64,000 nucleotides of DNA from Dyella telluris (GTDB taxonomy: Bacteria > Pseudomonadota > Gammaproteobacteria > Xanthomonadales > Rhodanobacteraceae): assembly GCF_014297575.1 (NCBI RefSeq), contig NZ_CP060412.1, forward strand, positions 4,278,001 through 4,342,000. Reading direction: 5' to 3'. Below are positions 45,782 through 54,938 of this stretch, in pieces. Every line of letters begins with the position of its first letter. Within the stretch, counting starts at the first letter, position 1. The notes beneath the pieces are model-generated. The model was not told the origin of the DNA. It worked only from the letters and a program-made list of their open reading frames with translations, and did not search any database. The translations under genes and the position numbers were made by a program.

Positions 45782-47005
45782 TCAGGTTGAATGCTCATGG
45801 GGTGCATCATCGTTGGGCGCGTAACGCCAGCCGATCACCAGCCCGCTGATGGCAAGGACGGCGATCAGGCCGGCAAACAGGACGTGTGCCGTGAGTGCTC
45901 CCGTGGTTGCCGACACCAGGCCGATGCCGATGACCGGCAGGGAATTGCCGCAGAACATCATGATCAGGTAGGTCGCCACGACTTCGCCCCGGCGTTCCGC
46001 GGGCGCAATGCGATTCACCACGGCCAGGCTCCCCCGGTAACCCAGCGCGCCGGCCGCGCCAGCCAGTACCGAGGCGGCCAGCAGCAGGGGCATGCTCTGC
46101 AAGTGTTCCGCCATCACCAGCAGGGCAACAGCTGGCGGGAACAGGCTGAGTCCGCCGAGCATGGCCGTGCGACTGGGTAGCCGGCGGGCAATCACCACCA
46201 TTGCCGCAGCGACGGCAAAGAGGCCGAACACCACGGCCGCGGACACCACTGGCCGCGACTCCTTCAGCGCCTCGGCGAGCATGCCGGGTATCAGTGCGGC
46301 GTAGAAGCCGAACAGTGCAAAGGTCAGGAATGCCGTCACGGCCGGCGATATGAACGAGGCCAGGATGTCCCTGGGAATGCCGAGGCGGGGGCGCAGCGAC
46401 CATTCGGCGGGGCGACGTTGCGGGTGGGGCACGGTTTCCGGCACGCGAACAAGCACGATGCCGGTGAGCACCAGCAGGGCGGCATACACCGCAAAAGGGA
46501 GTCTCAACGGATGCACGTTGAACTGTGCCGCCAGTGCGCTGAGCCACGGCCCCGCAGCAAGACCGACGAAGTTCGCCGCGCTGGCTGTTACCGCGCCCGC
46601 GTTGGCGCCCTCGGGCTGCAGCTCGGTGATCCAGGCGGCCATGGTGCTGGAGGCCAGTCCGGTGGCGAAGCCGCTGAGCGCACGCCCCACGAACAGCCAG
46701 GCGACGCCCGAGGCGAGCCCGAAGGCGGCCGTGCTGGCGAGGGCAACACCGATGGCTGGCCACACCATGAAGCGTCGCCCGGCCTGATCGGAAAGCCTGG
46801 CAAAGAAGAACAACGCGCCGATGTTGCCGAGCACGTAGCTCGAATACACCAGGGTCAGCGTGATCTCGCCAAAGCCGAAGCTGCGCCGATAGAGTGGATA
46901 CAGCGGCGTCAGCAGCGTGGCGGCGACGAACATCACGGCCAGCCCTGTGGCGACGGTGAGTGCTGCACGGCGACCGTGGCCGCGTTGGATGCCCTTTGAA
47001 GCCAT
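45782..47005 (-). CDS. MFS transporter (drug-efflux-like)
   Basis: About 407 residues with twelve predicted helices. Helix 1 region LTVATGLAVMFVAATLLTPLYPLY and the loop ARLSDQAGRRF (MFS motif A variant) mark it as a major facilitator, probably an exporter. The substrate is unknown. The start is uncertain: ATG 47005 is used, but in-frame ATGs at 47029 and 47077 are possible, and none has a good ribosome-binding site. It precedes the SDR gene. Confidence 0.8.
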   Translation of the reverse strand: MASKGIQRGHGRRAALTVATGLAVMFVAATLLTPLYPLYRRSFGFGEITLTLVYSSYVLGNIGALFFFARLSDQAGRRFMVWPAIGVALASTAAFGLASGVAWLFVGRALSGFATGLASSTMAAWITELQPEGANAGAVTASAANFVGLAAGPWLSALAAQFNVHPLRLPFAVYAALLVLTGIVLVRVPETVPHPQRRPAEWSLRPRLGIPRDILASFISPAVTAFLTFALFGFYAALIPGMLAEALKESRPVVSAAVVFGLFAVAAAMVVIARRLPSRTAMLGGLSLFPPAVALLVMAEHLQSMPLLLAASVLAGAAGALGYRGSLAVVNRIAPAERRGEVVATYLIMMFCGNSLPVIGIGLVSATTGALTAHVLFAGLIAVLAISGLVIGWRYAPNDDAPHEHST

Positions 47006-47146
47006 GGCTGTGAGGTTAGGGGGCGCCATGACAGCAGCAGCTGTGGAAACCGTGGTTATTTCGTGACGACACGTCATGACGCTGAGGGCCAGGCGCCTGA
47101 GGTTGCCGGTGCATCGGGGTATGGGTCGGCCGAAGCGCTAGAATGA

Positions 47147-47665
<519 letters not shown>

Positions 47666-47709
47666 GGTCGGCGGACGAAACACTCGGAAGTCACGAGAGC
47701 CCCGCTCTT

Positions 47710-47735
47710 GATCGCCATTCCCGTGCAAGCGGGAG
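47710..47735. repeat. Short family-B repeat remnant
   Basis: ATCGCCATTCCCGTGCAAGCGGGAGG keeps a TCCCG/CGGGA stem and a CATTCCCG core related to the CGTCATTCCCGC repeats, but the outer arms are lost. It lies between tadA and the CHAD gene. Confidence 0.3.
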
Positions 47736-47893
47736 GTGCTTTTCAGCAGCCGAAGGGCTGGCCATCCAGCGCTTTCATGGCCGTGAAAGGCAACAGGGCG
47801 GATGACCCGTCGTCAGTTGCTGCAGTGCAACTCACTCCTTGGCAGGGCTGACGAACATGAGGCGTTGCCGGGTTTTGTCCGTGCCCCCAAGCC

Positions 47894-48751
47894 TCAGTTG
47901 GCGGTCGGACGCCAATAAGCCTTCAGCAGATCCAGCTTGGCGAGTGACTGCATGGCTTTTTCGGAAGCCTCATAGGCGGTGCGCTTGGTCCAGCGACGAA
48001 AGGCCTTCAGTTGTGCTTTGGCCTCCTTGCCATCCACCACATCGCCAATCAGCTTGCGCGCCATCATGCGGTCGTGCGCCAGGCCCAGGTGGCTTTGCAG
48101 GTCGGCAAGGCGTTTCAGCCATGCCGTGGTGGCTGGTTTGGGGAAGGCGTGCTGGTAGAGCTCCATGCTGTAGCGGAGTTTTTTGGTGGCGCTGCGCAGT
48201 CGATGCAGGCGCTTCTGGCCGCCGTCCAGCTTGCCGGCGCGCTTCTTCAGTTCGGTCAGGCGTTTTTCGATGGCGGCTGCGGCGATGTCGCGGATGCGGC
48301 CATCGGTGGGCGGCTCAAGGGTATGTACCCAATGGCTCCATGCCTGCAGCGGGGTAGCCATGCTGTGCTTTTTCAGTTGAGCCAAGGCCTGCTTGTGGTT
48401 CTGCTGTTGCAGGTCGCCGAGTGCTTTTCGCAAGGCGTCTGCATCGGTCAGCTTGCCTTGCTCCTTGTCCAGAAAGGCCGGCAAGGTTTCCAGTGCGAGG
48501 ATGTCGATGTCGCGACACCGTCCGGAGGCTTCGCGGCTGGCACGCAGATAACCGAGTACATCGTGCAGGTCATCATCGGACAGCGTGGCCACATCTTTCA
48601 GTGTGGCGGTGACGCGTCGCAGGTTGACGCGCCATGCGTGCAGCAGCTTCGGGTCGTAAGGCGCTTCGAGCAGGTGCTTGCGGGATTCGGCAGCTTTCGC
48701 CAGATAGCTGTCCAGGGTTTGTCGGATGCGATCAAACTCGGACAGCGTCAT
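47894..48751 (-). CDS. CHAD domain-containing protein
   Basis: A 285-residue, all-helical CHAD protein. The two conserved His/Arg-rich helices are present: LLHAWRVNLRRVTATLKDV and RLHRLRSATKKLRYSMELYQ. The basic surface of CHAD domains binds inorganic polyphosphate and acidic phosphates. No CYTH partner or polyphosphate kinase is nearby. The ATG at 48751 has AGGA eight bases upstream and is preferred; a longer start at 48820 would add 23 poorly ordered residues. Confidence 0.85.
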   Translation of the reverse strand: MTLSEFDRIRQTLDSYLAKAAESRKHLLEAPYDPKLLHAWRVNLRRVTATLKDVATLSDDDLHDVLGYLRASREASGRCRDIDILALETLPAFLDKEQGKLTDADALRKALGDLQQQNHKQALAQLKKHSMATPLQAWSHWVHTLEPPTDGRIRDIAAAAIEKRLTELKKRAGKLDGGQKRLHRLRSATKKLRYSMELYQHAFPKPATTAWLKRLADLQSHLGLAHDRMMARKLIGDVVDGKEAKAQLKAFRRWTKRTAYEASEKAMQSLAKLDLLKAYWRPTAN

Positions 48752-48896
48752 CGGGCGTTTCCTGGAGGAAACCGGCGGCTCGCGCGATGGAGCAACACGG
48801 TGCTGCAGCCTGGCATTCATACAGTCATTCCAGAACCCCGGGCTATCTACTTTGCATCAAATTGTCACCATTGGCGAGCGACTTTCCGACGCATGC

Positions 48897-49763
48897 TCAC
48901 GGCACGCAGGCGAGGGTGTCAGCGCAGGATTGTTCGATTTTCAGGCTGAGCAGCGGGTCGGCCCGGGTGGTGCCCAGATTCACCGCGGCAATCGGTTTTC
49001 CCTCGCGTGCCGCGGCAGCGGCAAAGCGGTAGCCGGAGAACACCATCAGCGATGAGCCGACCACCAGCATGGCATCCGCGTTGTTCAGTGATGTGATGGC
49101 GGCGTCAACGCGATCACGCGGCACGTTCTCCCCGAAAAACACCACGTCCGGCTTCAGGATGCCGCCGCAGTGGGGGCAGGGCGGCACGTCGAAGGCGGAG
49201 AAGTCGCGGCCGTCCAGATCCGCGTCGCCATCCGGCGCATCGCCGGCATCGAGCAGGGCCCATGCGGGGTTGAGTTCGACCAGGGCTTGCTGGAAGGTGT
49301 CGCGCGGCAGACGCGCCGTGCAGCCCATGCAGCGCACTTCATTCAGACGTCCATGCAGGTCGATGACATCCCGGTGTCCGGCGGCCTGGTGCAGGCCATC
49401 CACGTTCTGGGTCAGCAGGGTGGTGAGCCGGCCCTGCTGCTCCAGTCGCGCCAGCGCGTGGTGCGTGGCGTTGGGGCGGGCGCGGCCGAAGCGACGCCAG
49501 CCGACCAGGCTGCGCGCCCAGTAACGCTGGCGTGTGGCCTTTTCGCCCATGAACGCCTGGTAGGTCACCGGCTGCGGGCGTTTCCAGCCACCGTTGGTGT
49601 CGCGGTAGTCGGGAATGCCCGAGTCGGTGCTGCAGCCGGCGCCGGTCAGCACGAACAGGCGCGGATGGGCATCGATGAAATCGCGCAGGCGCGCGCGATC
49701 AAACTCGAGGTCGCCAGCGGGCGCCACGAAAGAATCGACAAGGCTGATGTCAGGCTGTTGCAC
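48897..49763 (-). CDS. NAD-dependent protein deacylase, sirtuin family
   Basis: A sirtuin of about 288 residues. It has the NAD loop VLTGAGCSTDSGIPDYRDT, the TQNVDGLHQAAG segment, the catalytic His in LHGRLNEVRC, the zinc cysteines CMGC and CPHC, and PDVVFFGENVP. These enzymes remove acyl groups from lysines or ADP-ribosylate targets, coupled to NAD. A GTG at 49763 is taken as the start, overlapping the HAD gene's 3' end by 14 bases; other starts upstream are possible. It is translationally coupled to the HAD gene. Confidence 0.88.
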   Translation of the reverse strand: MQQPDISLVDSFVAPAGDLEFDRARLRDFIDAHPRLFVLTGAGCSTDSGIPDYRDTNGGWKRPQPVTYQAFMGEKATRQRYWARSLVGWRRFGRARPNATHHALARLEQQGRLTTLLTQNVDGLHQAAGHRDVIDLHGRLNEVRCMGCTARLPRDTFQQALVELNPAWALLDAGDAPDGDADLDGRDFSAFDVPPCPHCGGILKPDVVFFGENVPRDRVDAAITSLNNADAMLVVGSSLMVFSGYRFAAAAAREGKPIAAVNLGTTRADPLLSLKIEQSCADTLACVP

Positions 49764-50475
49764 GACCCTGCAACTCCTCGATGGCCGCGGCGATGTTGCC
49801 GGGGCCTTCCACTTGCACAACGCGCGATGTGCGGTCCACGAAATCGGTATCGGTTTCGTGCGCCCAGGTCACGTGGTAAGGCATGTACACGCCCCAGCCA
49901 CCCATCTCCACCACCGGCGCGATATCCGAACGCAGCGAATTGCCGACCATGGCGAAACGGCCCGGTGCCAGCTGGAACTCTTCCAGCACATGGCGATAGG
50001 CGCGCTCGTCCTTCTCCGACACGATCTCGATGCGATGGAACAGGTCGGCAAGTCCGCTGCCGGCGACCTTCTGTTCCTGGTGGAACAGGTCGCCCTTGGT
50101 GATCAACACTACGCGATGCTGCTGCGCCACGGCTTCCACCGCTTCACGGATGCCCGGCAGCAAGTCCACCGGGTGCGCCAGCACCTGCTTGCCCAGTTCG
50201 ATGATGCGGTGCAGGTCGGCGGCGCTGATGCGCTGCCCGGTGATGTCGATGGCGGACTCCAGCATCGACAGCGTCATGCCCTTGGCGCCATAGCCGAACA
50301 GCTTGATGTTGCGACGCTCCGTGGCCAGCAGGCGGTCGTGCACGTGCACGTCCGCCAGATCGACATACGCGCCGATGATGCTTTCAAACTCGCCATGCGC
50401 CGACTGGTAATAGCCTTCGCTGTGCCACAGCGTGTCATCACCGTCAAAACCCACCAAATCGATCACGTTGTTCAT
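49750..50475 (-). CDS. HAD-superfamily hydrolase
   Basis: A 241-residue HAD phosphatase. Motif I is GFDGDDTLWHSE, with the nucleophilic Asp and the general-acid Asp two residues later. Motif II is VVLITKGD, and motif III/IV lies near FAMVGNSLRSDIAPVVEMGG. The substrate is unknown. The ATG at 50475 begins MNNVIDLVGFDGDD; an upstream start at 50514 is possible. It precedes the sirtuin with a short overlap. Confidence 0.87.
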   Translation of the reverse strand: MNNVIDLVGFDGDDTLWHSEGYYQSAHGEFESIIGAYVDLADVHVHDRLLATERRNIKLFGYGAKGMTLSMLESAIDITGQRISAADLHRIIELGKQVLAHPVDLLPGIREAVEAVAQQHRVVLITKGDLFHQEQKVAGSGLADLFHRIEIVSEKDERAYRHVLEEFQLAPGRFAMVGNSLRSDIAPVVEMGGWGVYMPYHVTWAHETDTDFVDRTSRVVQVEGPGNIAAAIEELQGRATA

Positions 50476-50789
50476 CCGTCCGCCGTACTGGCCAAGCCTG
50501 TCATATGGGGACATTTTCCCAGAAAACAGCCCGTTGCGGCCGGGAGTCCGGGCTCACTTGAGACGCTGTGATGGAGCAGTGGCCGACGCCGCATATGCAC
50601 GGCCGCGCCATGCGGTTGCGTGGCGTTGAAGCGTGCGGCAGGCGTGATTGCAGGGGAGGCGGGCTGCGTGCAACGCGCCATGTGATCGAGGACACACCAG
50701 CACACGCCTTGCCGCGATGATCACATTGCGCGGACCTGACATCGACATCGTGGTCTCTAGGGTGCAAGCCTCGCTTCGGGAGGTCATTG
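50476..50789. other. Intergenic region without a recognised gene
   Basis: This is 314 bases between the divergent HAD and outer-membrane-protein genes. No frame with a plausible start and protein-like composition, tRNA or terminator was seen. GGGAGG just before 50790 is the ribosome-binding site of the next gene, and promoters for both genes presumably lie here. Confidence 0.5.
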
Positions 50790-51635
50790 ATGCATCGACA
50801 ACAAAAACGGACACGGCTAGTCACTCGTCTTGCAGCACTTTCCCTCACCTCGTTCGGCAGCATCTCCGCGTTCGCCGACCCATCACCCGCGCTGGATCGC
50901 GTCAGTCTGTGGCTGGGTGCGTTCTATTCCGATACGCAGACACAGATCGGCGCCAGCGGGCGCAGCGGCATCCTCAATGGCTACAGCGGCCATTTCAGTC
51001 TCGAGGATGATCTTGGCTTCCAGCAGCACAAGGCGGTACCTCGCGCGAAGCTGGATTTCCTCATTGGCGACCATCAGGGCTTTTCCTTTGATTTCTTTGG
51101 CATCAACCGCACGCACGGCCGCTCGATCAGTCGGGACATCAGCTACGACGGCACGGACTTCCCTGCGTCGGCCCGGGTGGATGGCAAGCTGAACTTCAAC
51201 TTCGGCAGCGCGGCGTACCGCTGGTGGTTCGGCTCGGGCAGTGATGTGTTCGGGCTCGGCATCGGTGCGGCCTACTACGGGGTGAAGGCCCGCGTGGAAG
51301 GTCAGGCCAGCATCGACGGCTACGGTGCCGATGCGGTGGCCAGCACCCACCAGACGGCCTGGGCGCCGGTATTGCAGTTCGGTTGGCGGCACGCCTTTTC
51401 GCACAATCTGCGCATCTATGCCGATGCCTACGGCGTGAAGAAGAACGGCGGCAATCTTGCCGGGCACATCTACAACGCGGCGCTGGGCCTGGAGTGGTTC
51501 CCGATCGAGAACCTGGGTATTGGCGGTGAATACAGCTACACCCGCATCCGGCTCGACCAGAACCATCCTTCGTATCAGGCCAACCTCGACATGCGCTTGA
51601 AGGGCCCCTCGTTGTTCGCGCGCCTGCGATTCTGA
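50790..51635 (+). CDS. Putative outer-membrane beta-barrel protein
   Basis: Not assigned to a named family. A 281-residue protein with a signal-like N-terminus (VTRLAALSLTSFGSISAFA) and alternating hydrophobic/polar strands rich in aromatic residues, ending LFARLRF. A C-terminal Phe is typical of BAM substrates. Short repeats such as VSLWLGAFYSDTQTQIG, FGLGIGAAYYGVKARVEG and IGGEYSYTRIRL fit transmembrane strands. An excellent GGGAGG site lies six bases before the ATG at 50790. It converges with the amidohydrolase-like gene. Confidence 0.72.
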   Translation: MHRQQKRTRLVTRLAALSLTSFGSISAFADPSPALDRVSLWLGAFYSDTQTQIGASGRSGILNGYSGHFSLEDDLGFQQHKAVPRAKLDFLIGDHQGFSFDFFGINRTHGRSISRDISYDGTDFPASARVDGKLNFNFGSAAYRWWFGSGSDVFGLGIGAAYYGVKARVEGQASIDGYGADAVASTHQTAWAPVLQFGWRHAFSHNLRIYADAYGVKKNGGNLAGHIYNAALGLEWFPIENLGIGGEYSYTRIRLDQNHPSYQANLDMRLKGPSLFARLRF

Positions 51636-51667
51636 TCGATGGTCCGGCGATAAGCGGCTGTCGCGCC

Positions 51668-53437
51668 TCAGCGCGAGGCGCGATGATCGTTCCGCTGGTG
51701 CGGCGCTGCCTGTTCGTCGATGCCACCGTGCTGCGATGGCCGCCATACACCGCCGTCGTAGCGTGCCGGTGACCACTCCGGCAGGGCTTCGGGTGGCGTG
51801 AGGTCGAGTTCGGCAAAGTCGCCGTCGGCGTAGACCACGCGACCGTCCATCACGGTGAGCGTGGAGGCGATATGCCGGATTTCTTCGTCGGGCACATCGA
51901 AGTAATCCGCCGTGAGCACGGCGAAATCGGCAAACTGGCCGATATCCAGCTGCCCCTTGCTGCCTTCCTCACCGGAGAACCAGGTATTGCCCTGCGTATG
52001 CAGCGCGAGTGCTGCGGCGCGGTCCAGGCGTTGGTCCGCTGCCATGAGCGCAAGCCCGCCTGCCGTGCGGCCCGTACTCAGCCAGTGCAGCGTGACCCAT
52101 GGATCCATGCCGGCCTGTTCCGTGCCGCCCGAGCCGACGCCAACGCGCATTCCCGCATCAAGCATCTGTCGCCATGGGGGCGTGCGTGCGGCGGCTTCCT
52201 CGCCGTACCGCGCCACGAAGTACTCGCCCTGCCAGGCCATGTTGGGTTGCACGCAGATGCCGCCACCGAGGCGCGCAACGCGTTCGATATTCGCGGGGCT
52301 GATGGTTTCCGCGCCATCGAGAAACCACGGCAGCGGGCGGAGCGGCGCCTGCGCGTGCGCGCGCTCAAAGGCATCCAGGGCCACGCTGATGGTGTCGTCG
52401 TGCGTGGCCTGCAGGCGCCATGGCCAGTGCCGTGCAGCGAGCCTGTTGATGACGTCATCAAGCTGGGCGGCGGCCTGCGTGGTGATCTGCGGCGATGCCT
52501 GGCGGAAGTTGGCGTAGTCGCGCGCGGCATGCACCAGTACATCGCCCGCGCCATTGAAGCGGAACAGTTCGTCGCCGTCGCCGTAGCGATTGATGGTGGA
52601 CCAGTGCAGGTAGTCGGCGATCTCGCCGCCCGGCGTCTGGGCAGCGAGGTGGTAGGCAAGGCGAACTGTCAGCAGATGGTGCTGGGCCAGCTCCTCGATG
52701 GCGCGATAGTCTTCCGGGTAGCGCAGGTGAGGCGCGCCGGCGTCGATCACGCTGGTGATGCCCAGTCGGTTGAGCTCGCGCATGCAGTGTCGCGTGCTGT
52801 TGATCTGGTATTCGTAGGGGAGCCGCGGCGCGTGGGCGAGCGCCTGCTGGAAGATGGTGGTGGCTGGGGTTGCCGTCAGCAGGCCGGTCGGGTGGCCGCT
52901 GTCATCCCATTCGACATGGCCGCCGGGCGGGTCCGCGGTTTGTGCATCGTAGCCACAGGCAGCCAGCGCCGCCGCATTGAGTAGAGCGCGATCCTGCAGG
53001 TGCTGGATATAGACCGGCGTGGATGGCGCGATGCGGTTCAGTTCGTCCAGCGTCGGCAGGCGCCGCTCGGCGAACTGGTGTTCGCAGAAACCGCCGATCA
53101 CCCGTACCCACTGGGGCGCCGGCGTGCGCTGGACCTGTTCGGCCAGCAGACGCAGCGCGGCATCCAGCGAGGGCAGGCCATCCCAGCGCAGCTGTTGGTT
53201 GTAATCGAGGCCGGCGGCAATCAGGTGCTGGCAGGCATCGATCAGGCCGGGAATCACGCGGCGTCGGCCTGCGTCGATGACCACGGTGGCGGGTCCGGCC
53301 AGCGAGCGGATTTGTCCGTTGGAACCCACGGCCACGATGCGTCGGCCGTTCACTGCCAGCGCCTGCACCTCCGGTCGGTGGGCCACGCCAGTGTGGATCT
53401 TCGCGTTGTGGATGATCAGTGTCGGGTACGCGGTCAT
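51668..53437 (-). CDS. Amidohydrolase-like protein lacking canonical metal ligands
   Basis: A 589-residue protein of the YtcJ-like amidohydrolase group (PTLIIHNAKIHTG; N-terminal PGLIDA; LRWDGLPSLDAALRLL). Related members have D-x-H-x-H near the first strand, and His or Asp at three later sites. Here the corresponding sites read IDACQHL (first His is Cys, about residue 69), LQATHDD (Gln for His, about 343), FLDGAET (Gly for His, about 375) and GVGSGGTEQ (Gly for Asp, about 437). The fold seems complete and in frame, so it may be a non-catalytic relative. No signal peptide is visible. It is flanked by two outer-membrane barrel genes. Confidence 0.75.
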   Translation of the reverse strand: MTAYPTLIIHNAKIHTGVAHRPEVQALAVNGRRIVAVGSNGQIRSLAGPATVVIDAGRRRVIPGLIDACQHLIAAGLDYNQQLRWDGLPSLDAALRLLAEQVQRTPAPQWVRVIGGFCEHQFAERRLPTLDELNRIAPSTPVYIQHLQDRALLNAAALAACGYDAQTADPPGGHVEWDDSGHPTGLLTATPATTIFQQALAHAPRLPYEYQINSTRHCMRELNRLGITSVIDAGAPHLRYPEDYRAIEELAQHHLLTVRLAYHLAAQTPGGEIADYLHWSTINRYGDGDELFRFNGAGDVLVHAARDYANFRQASPQITTQAAAQLDDVINRLAARHWPWRLQATHDDTISVALDAFERAHAQAPLRPLPWFLDGAETISPANIERVARLGGGICVQPNMAWQGEYFVARYGEEAAARTPPWRQMLDAGMRVGVGSGGTEQAGMDPWVTLHWLSTGRTAGGLALMAADQRLDRAAALALHTQGNTWFSGEEGSKGQLDIGQFADFAVLTADYFDVPDEEIRHIASTLTVMDGRVVYADGDFAELDLTPPEALPEWSPARYDGGVWRPSQHGGIDEQAAPHQRNDHRASR

Positions 53438-53684
53438 GGGCAATGCCTGGACGACAGTCGGTTCCCTGCGACCAGATGTACGGCGTGCGGCGTCTATCTT
53501 TCGTGACCGTCAAGCCTTCCCGTCAATGCCCATGGCGCGCGGAACCGTAGATTGGGGCGGGACCGCGCCGTCATGCGCGCCGGAAACGGGGCATGTGCAT
53601 ATGCACAAAAGTCATTTCCCGCCATGGCGGCGCTTGGCCAGCATGACTTCACTGCACCGTATGAACTCGTTGGGAGGCGAGGCC

Positions 53685-54923
53685 ATGATTCGAAGCGCGT
53701 CCGCAAACACCGTTGTCGCCATTCGTCGCGCGCTTGCCGCAAGCGTGCTGCTGGGTGCGTGGCCGGTGTGTTGTCTTGCGGACAGCTATGACTTCTACAG
53801 CAACTGGCCCACGCACATCACCGCGTCGGACGGAACCGACGTGGGCCTGGCGGTGCTGTACCAGTACGACGTCAACCAGTTCTCCAACGACGGTGGGCGC
53901 CTCGAGGATTCCAGCACAAACCGGCGCCGCTATTTTGGCGCGTACATACGCAAGCCCGGTGTTTACGACGCCATTGCCCAGTACGACTTCCAGGCCAAAC
54001 AGTGGGCCGATGCCTTCGTGCGATTCCGCAGCGGTGGCGTGATCGGCGAGGACGTGGGCAATTTCCGCTTCGGCTACTCCAAGACGCCGGTGGGCTTCGA
54101 AGGCGTGACCAGCTCCTCGGCCACCACCTTCATGGAGACGGCGCTACCGACGCAGGCCGTGTGGGAAGGGCGTCGCGCCGGCGTCGACTGGGCGTTCGTG
54201 CGGAAGCATTTCATCGTCAACGTGGGCGACTACTTCTGGCGCAAGGATTTCGACGGCAACAACCCCGGACATACCTGGGCCGGGCGCGCGGCATGGATGC
54301 CGCTCAACGATCCGGGCAACGTGTTGCACCTCGGCCTGTCGGCGTCGCGCGAAAAGCTGGACTGGGCCGATGACGGCACGGTGCCGTCGTCCGCGCGATT
54401 GCGCGCCCGCCCCGAGGACGGCCTGTCGCCGGTCCGCCTGGTGGATTCGGGAACGCTCCGCTACGCCAAGAGTGTGAACCGCCAGGGCTTCGAAGGATTG
54501 TGGATCGAAGGTCCGTGGTCCTTGCAGGGCGAGTACCTGCAGTCGACGGTGACCCGCTACAACGGCAAGCCCGACTATGACGTTGGCGGCTTCTACCTGT
54601 TCACCACCTGGACGCTGACCGGCGAATCGCGTTCCTACAGCGACGGCAACGTGGCGGACCGCCGCTACAACGGCCGTGACCTGCAGGCGGTGCGGCCCGC
54701 CCATGCCTGGGGTGCGGTGGAGGTGGCGCTGCGCTACAGCGAACTGGACCTCAACGATGGCGCCATCACCGGCGGCAAGGAGCACGACTGGACGGCAGGT
54801 GCCAACTGGTACCTCGGTGAGCACCTGAAGTTCCAGGCCAACTACGTGTGGGCCTTCAGCGACCGGGGTAACCTCAAGGTGAATCCGCACATTTTCGAAA
54901 TGCGCGCTCAGGTTTATTTCTGA
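53685..54923 (+). CDS. Porin of the phosphate-selective OprO/OprP family
   Basis: A 412-residue outer-membrane porin-like protein. The signal peptide is VVAIRRALAASVLLGAWPVCCLA. A long beta-barrel follows, with strands such as FRFGYSKTPVGFEGVTSS, HFIVNVGDYFWRKDFDG and WTAGANWYLGEHLKFQANYV, ending EMRAQVYF. The pattern matches Porin_O_P proteins; anion or phosphate selectivity is not proven. GGGAGG before the ATG at 53685 supports that start. The stop lies 15 bases from the convergent protease gene. Confidence 0.78.
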   Translation: MIRSASANTVVAIRRALAASVLLGAWPVCCLADSYDFYSNWPTHITASDGTDVGLAVLYQYDVNQFSNDGGRLEDSSTNRRRYFGAYIRKPGVYDAIAQYDFQAKQWADAFVRFRSGGVIGEDVGNFRFGYSKTPVGFEGVTSSSATTFMETALPTQAVWEGRRAGVDWAFVRKHFIVNVGDYFWRKDFDGNNPGHTWAGRAAWMPLNDPGNVLHLGLSASREKLDWADDGTVPSSARLRARPEDGLSPVRLVDSGTLRYAKSVNRQGFEGLWIEGPWSLQGEYLQSTVTRYNGKPDYDVGGFYLFTTWTLTGESRSYSDGNVADRRYNGRDLQAVRPAHAWGAVEVALRYSELDLNDGAITGGKEHDWTAGANWYLGEHLKFQANYVWAFSDRGNLKVNPHIFEMRAQVYF

Positions 54924-54938
54924 GGAACACCCGGTGGG

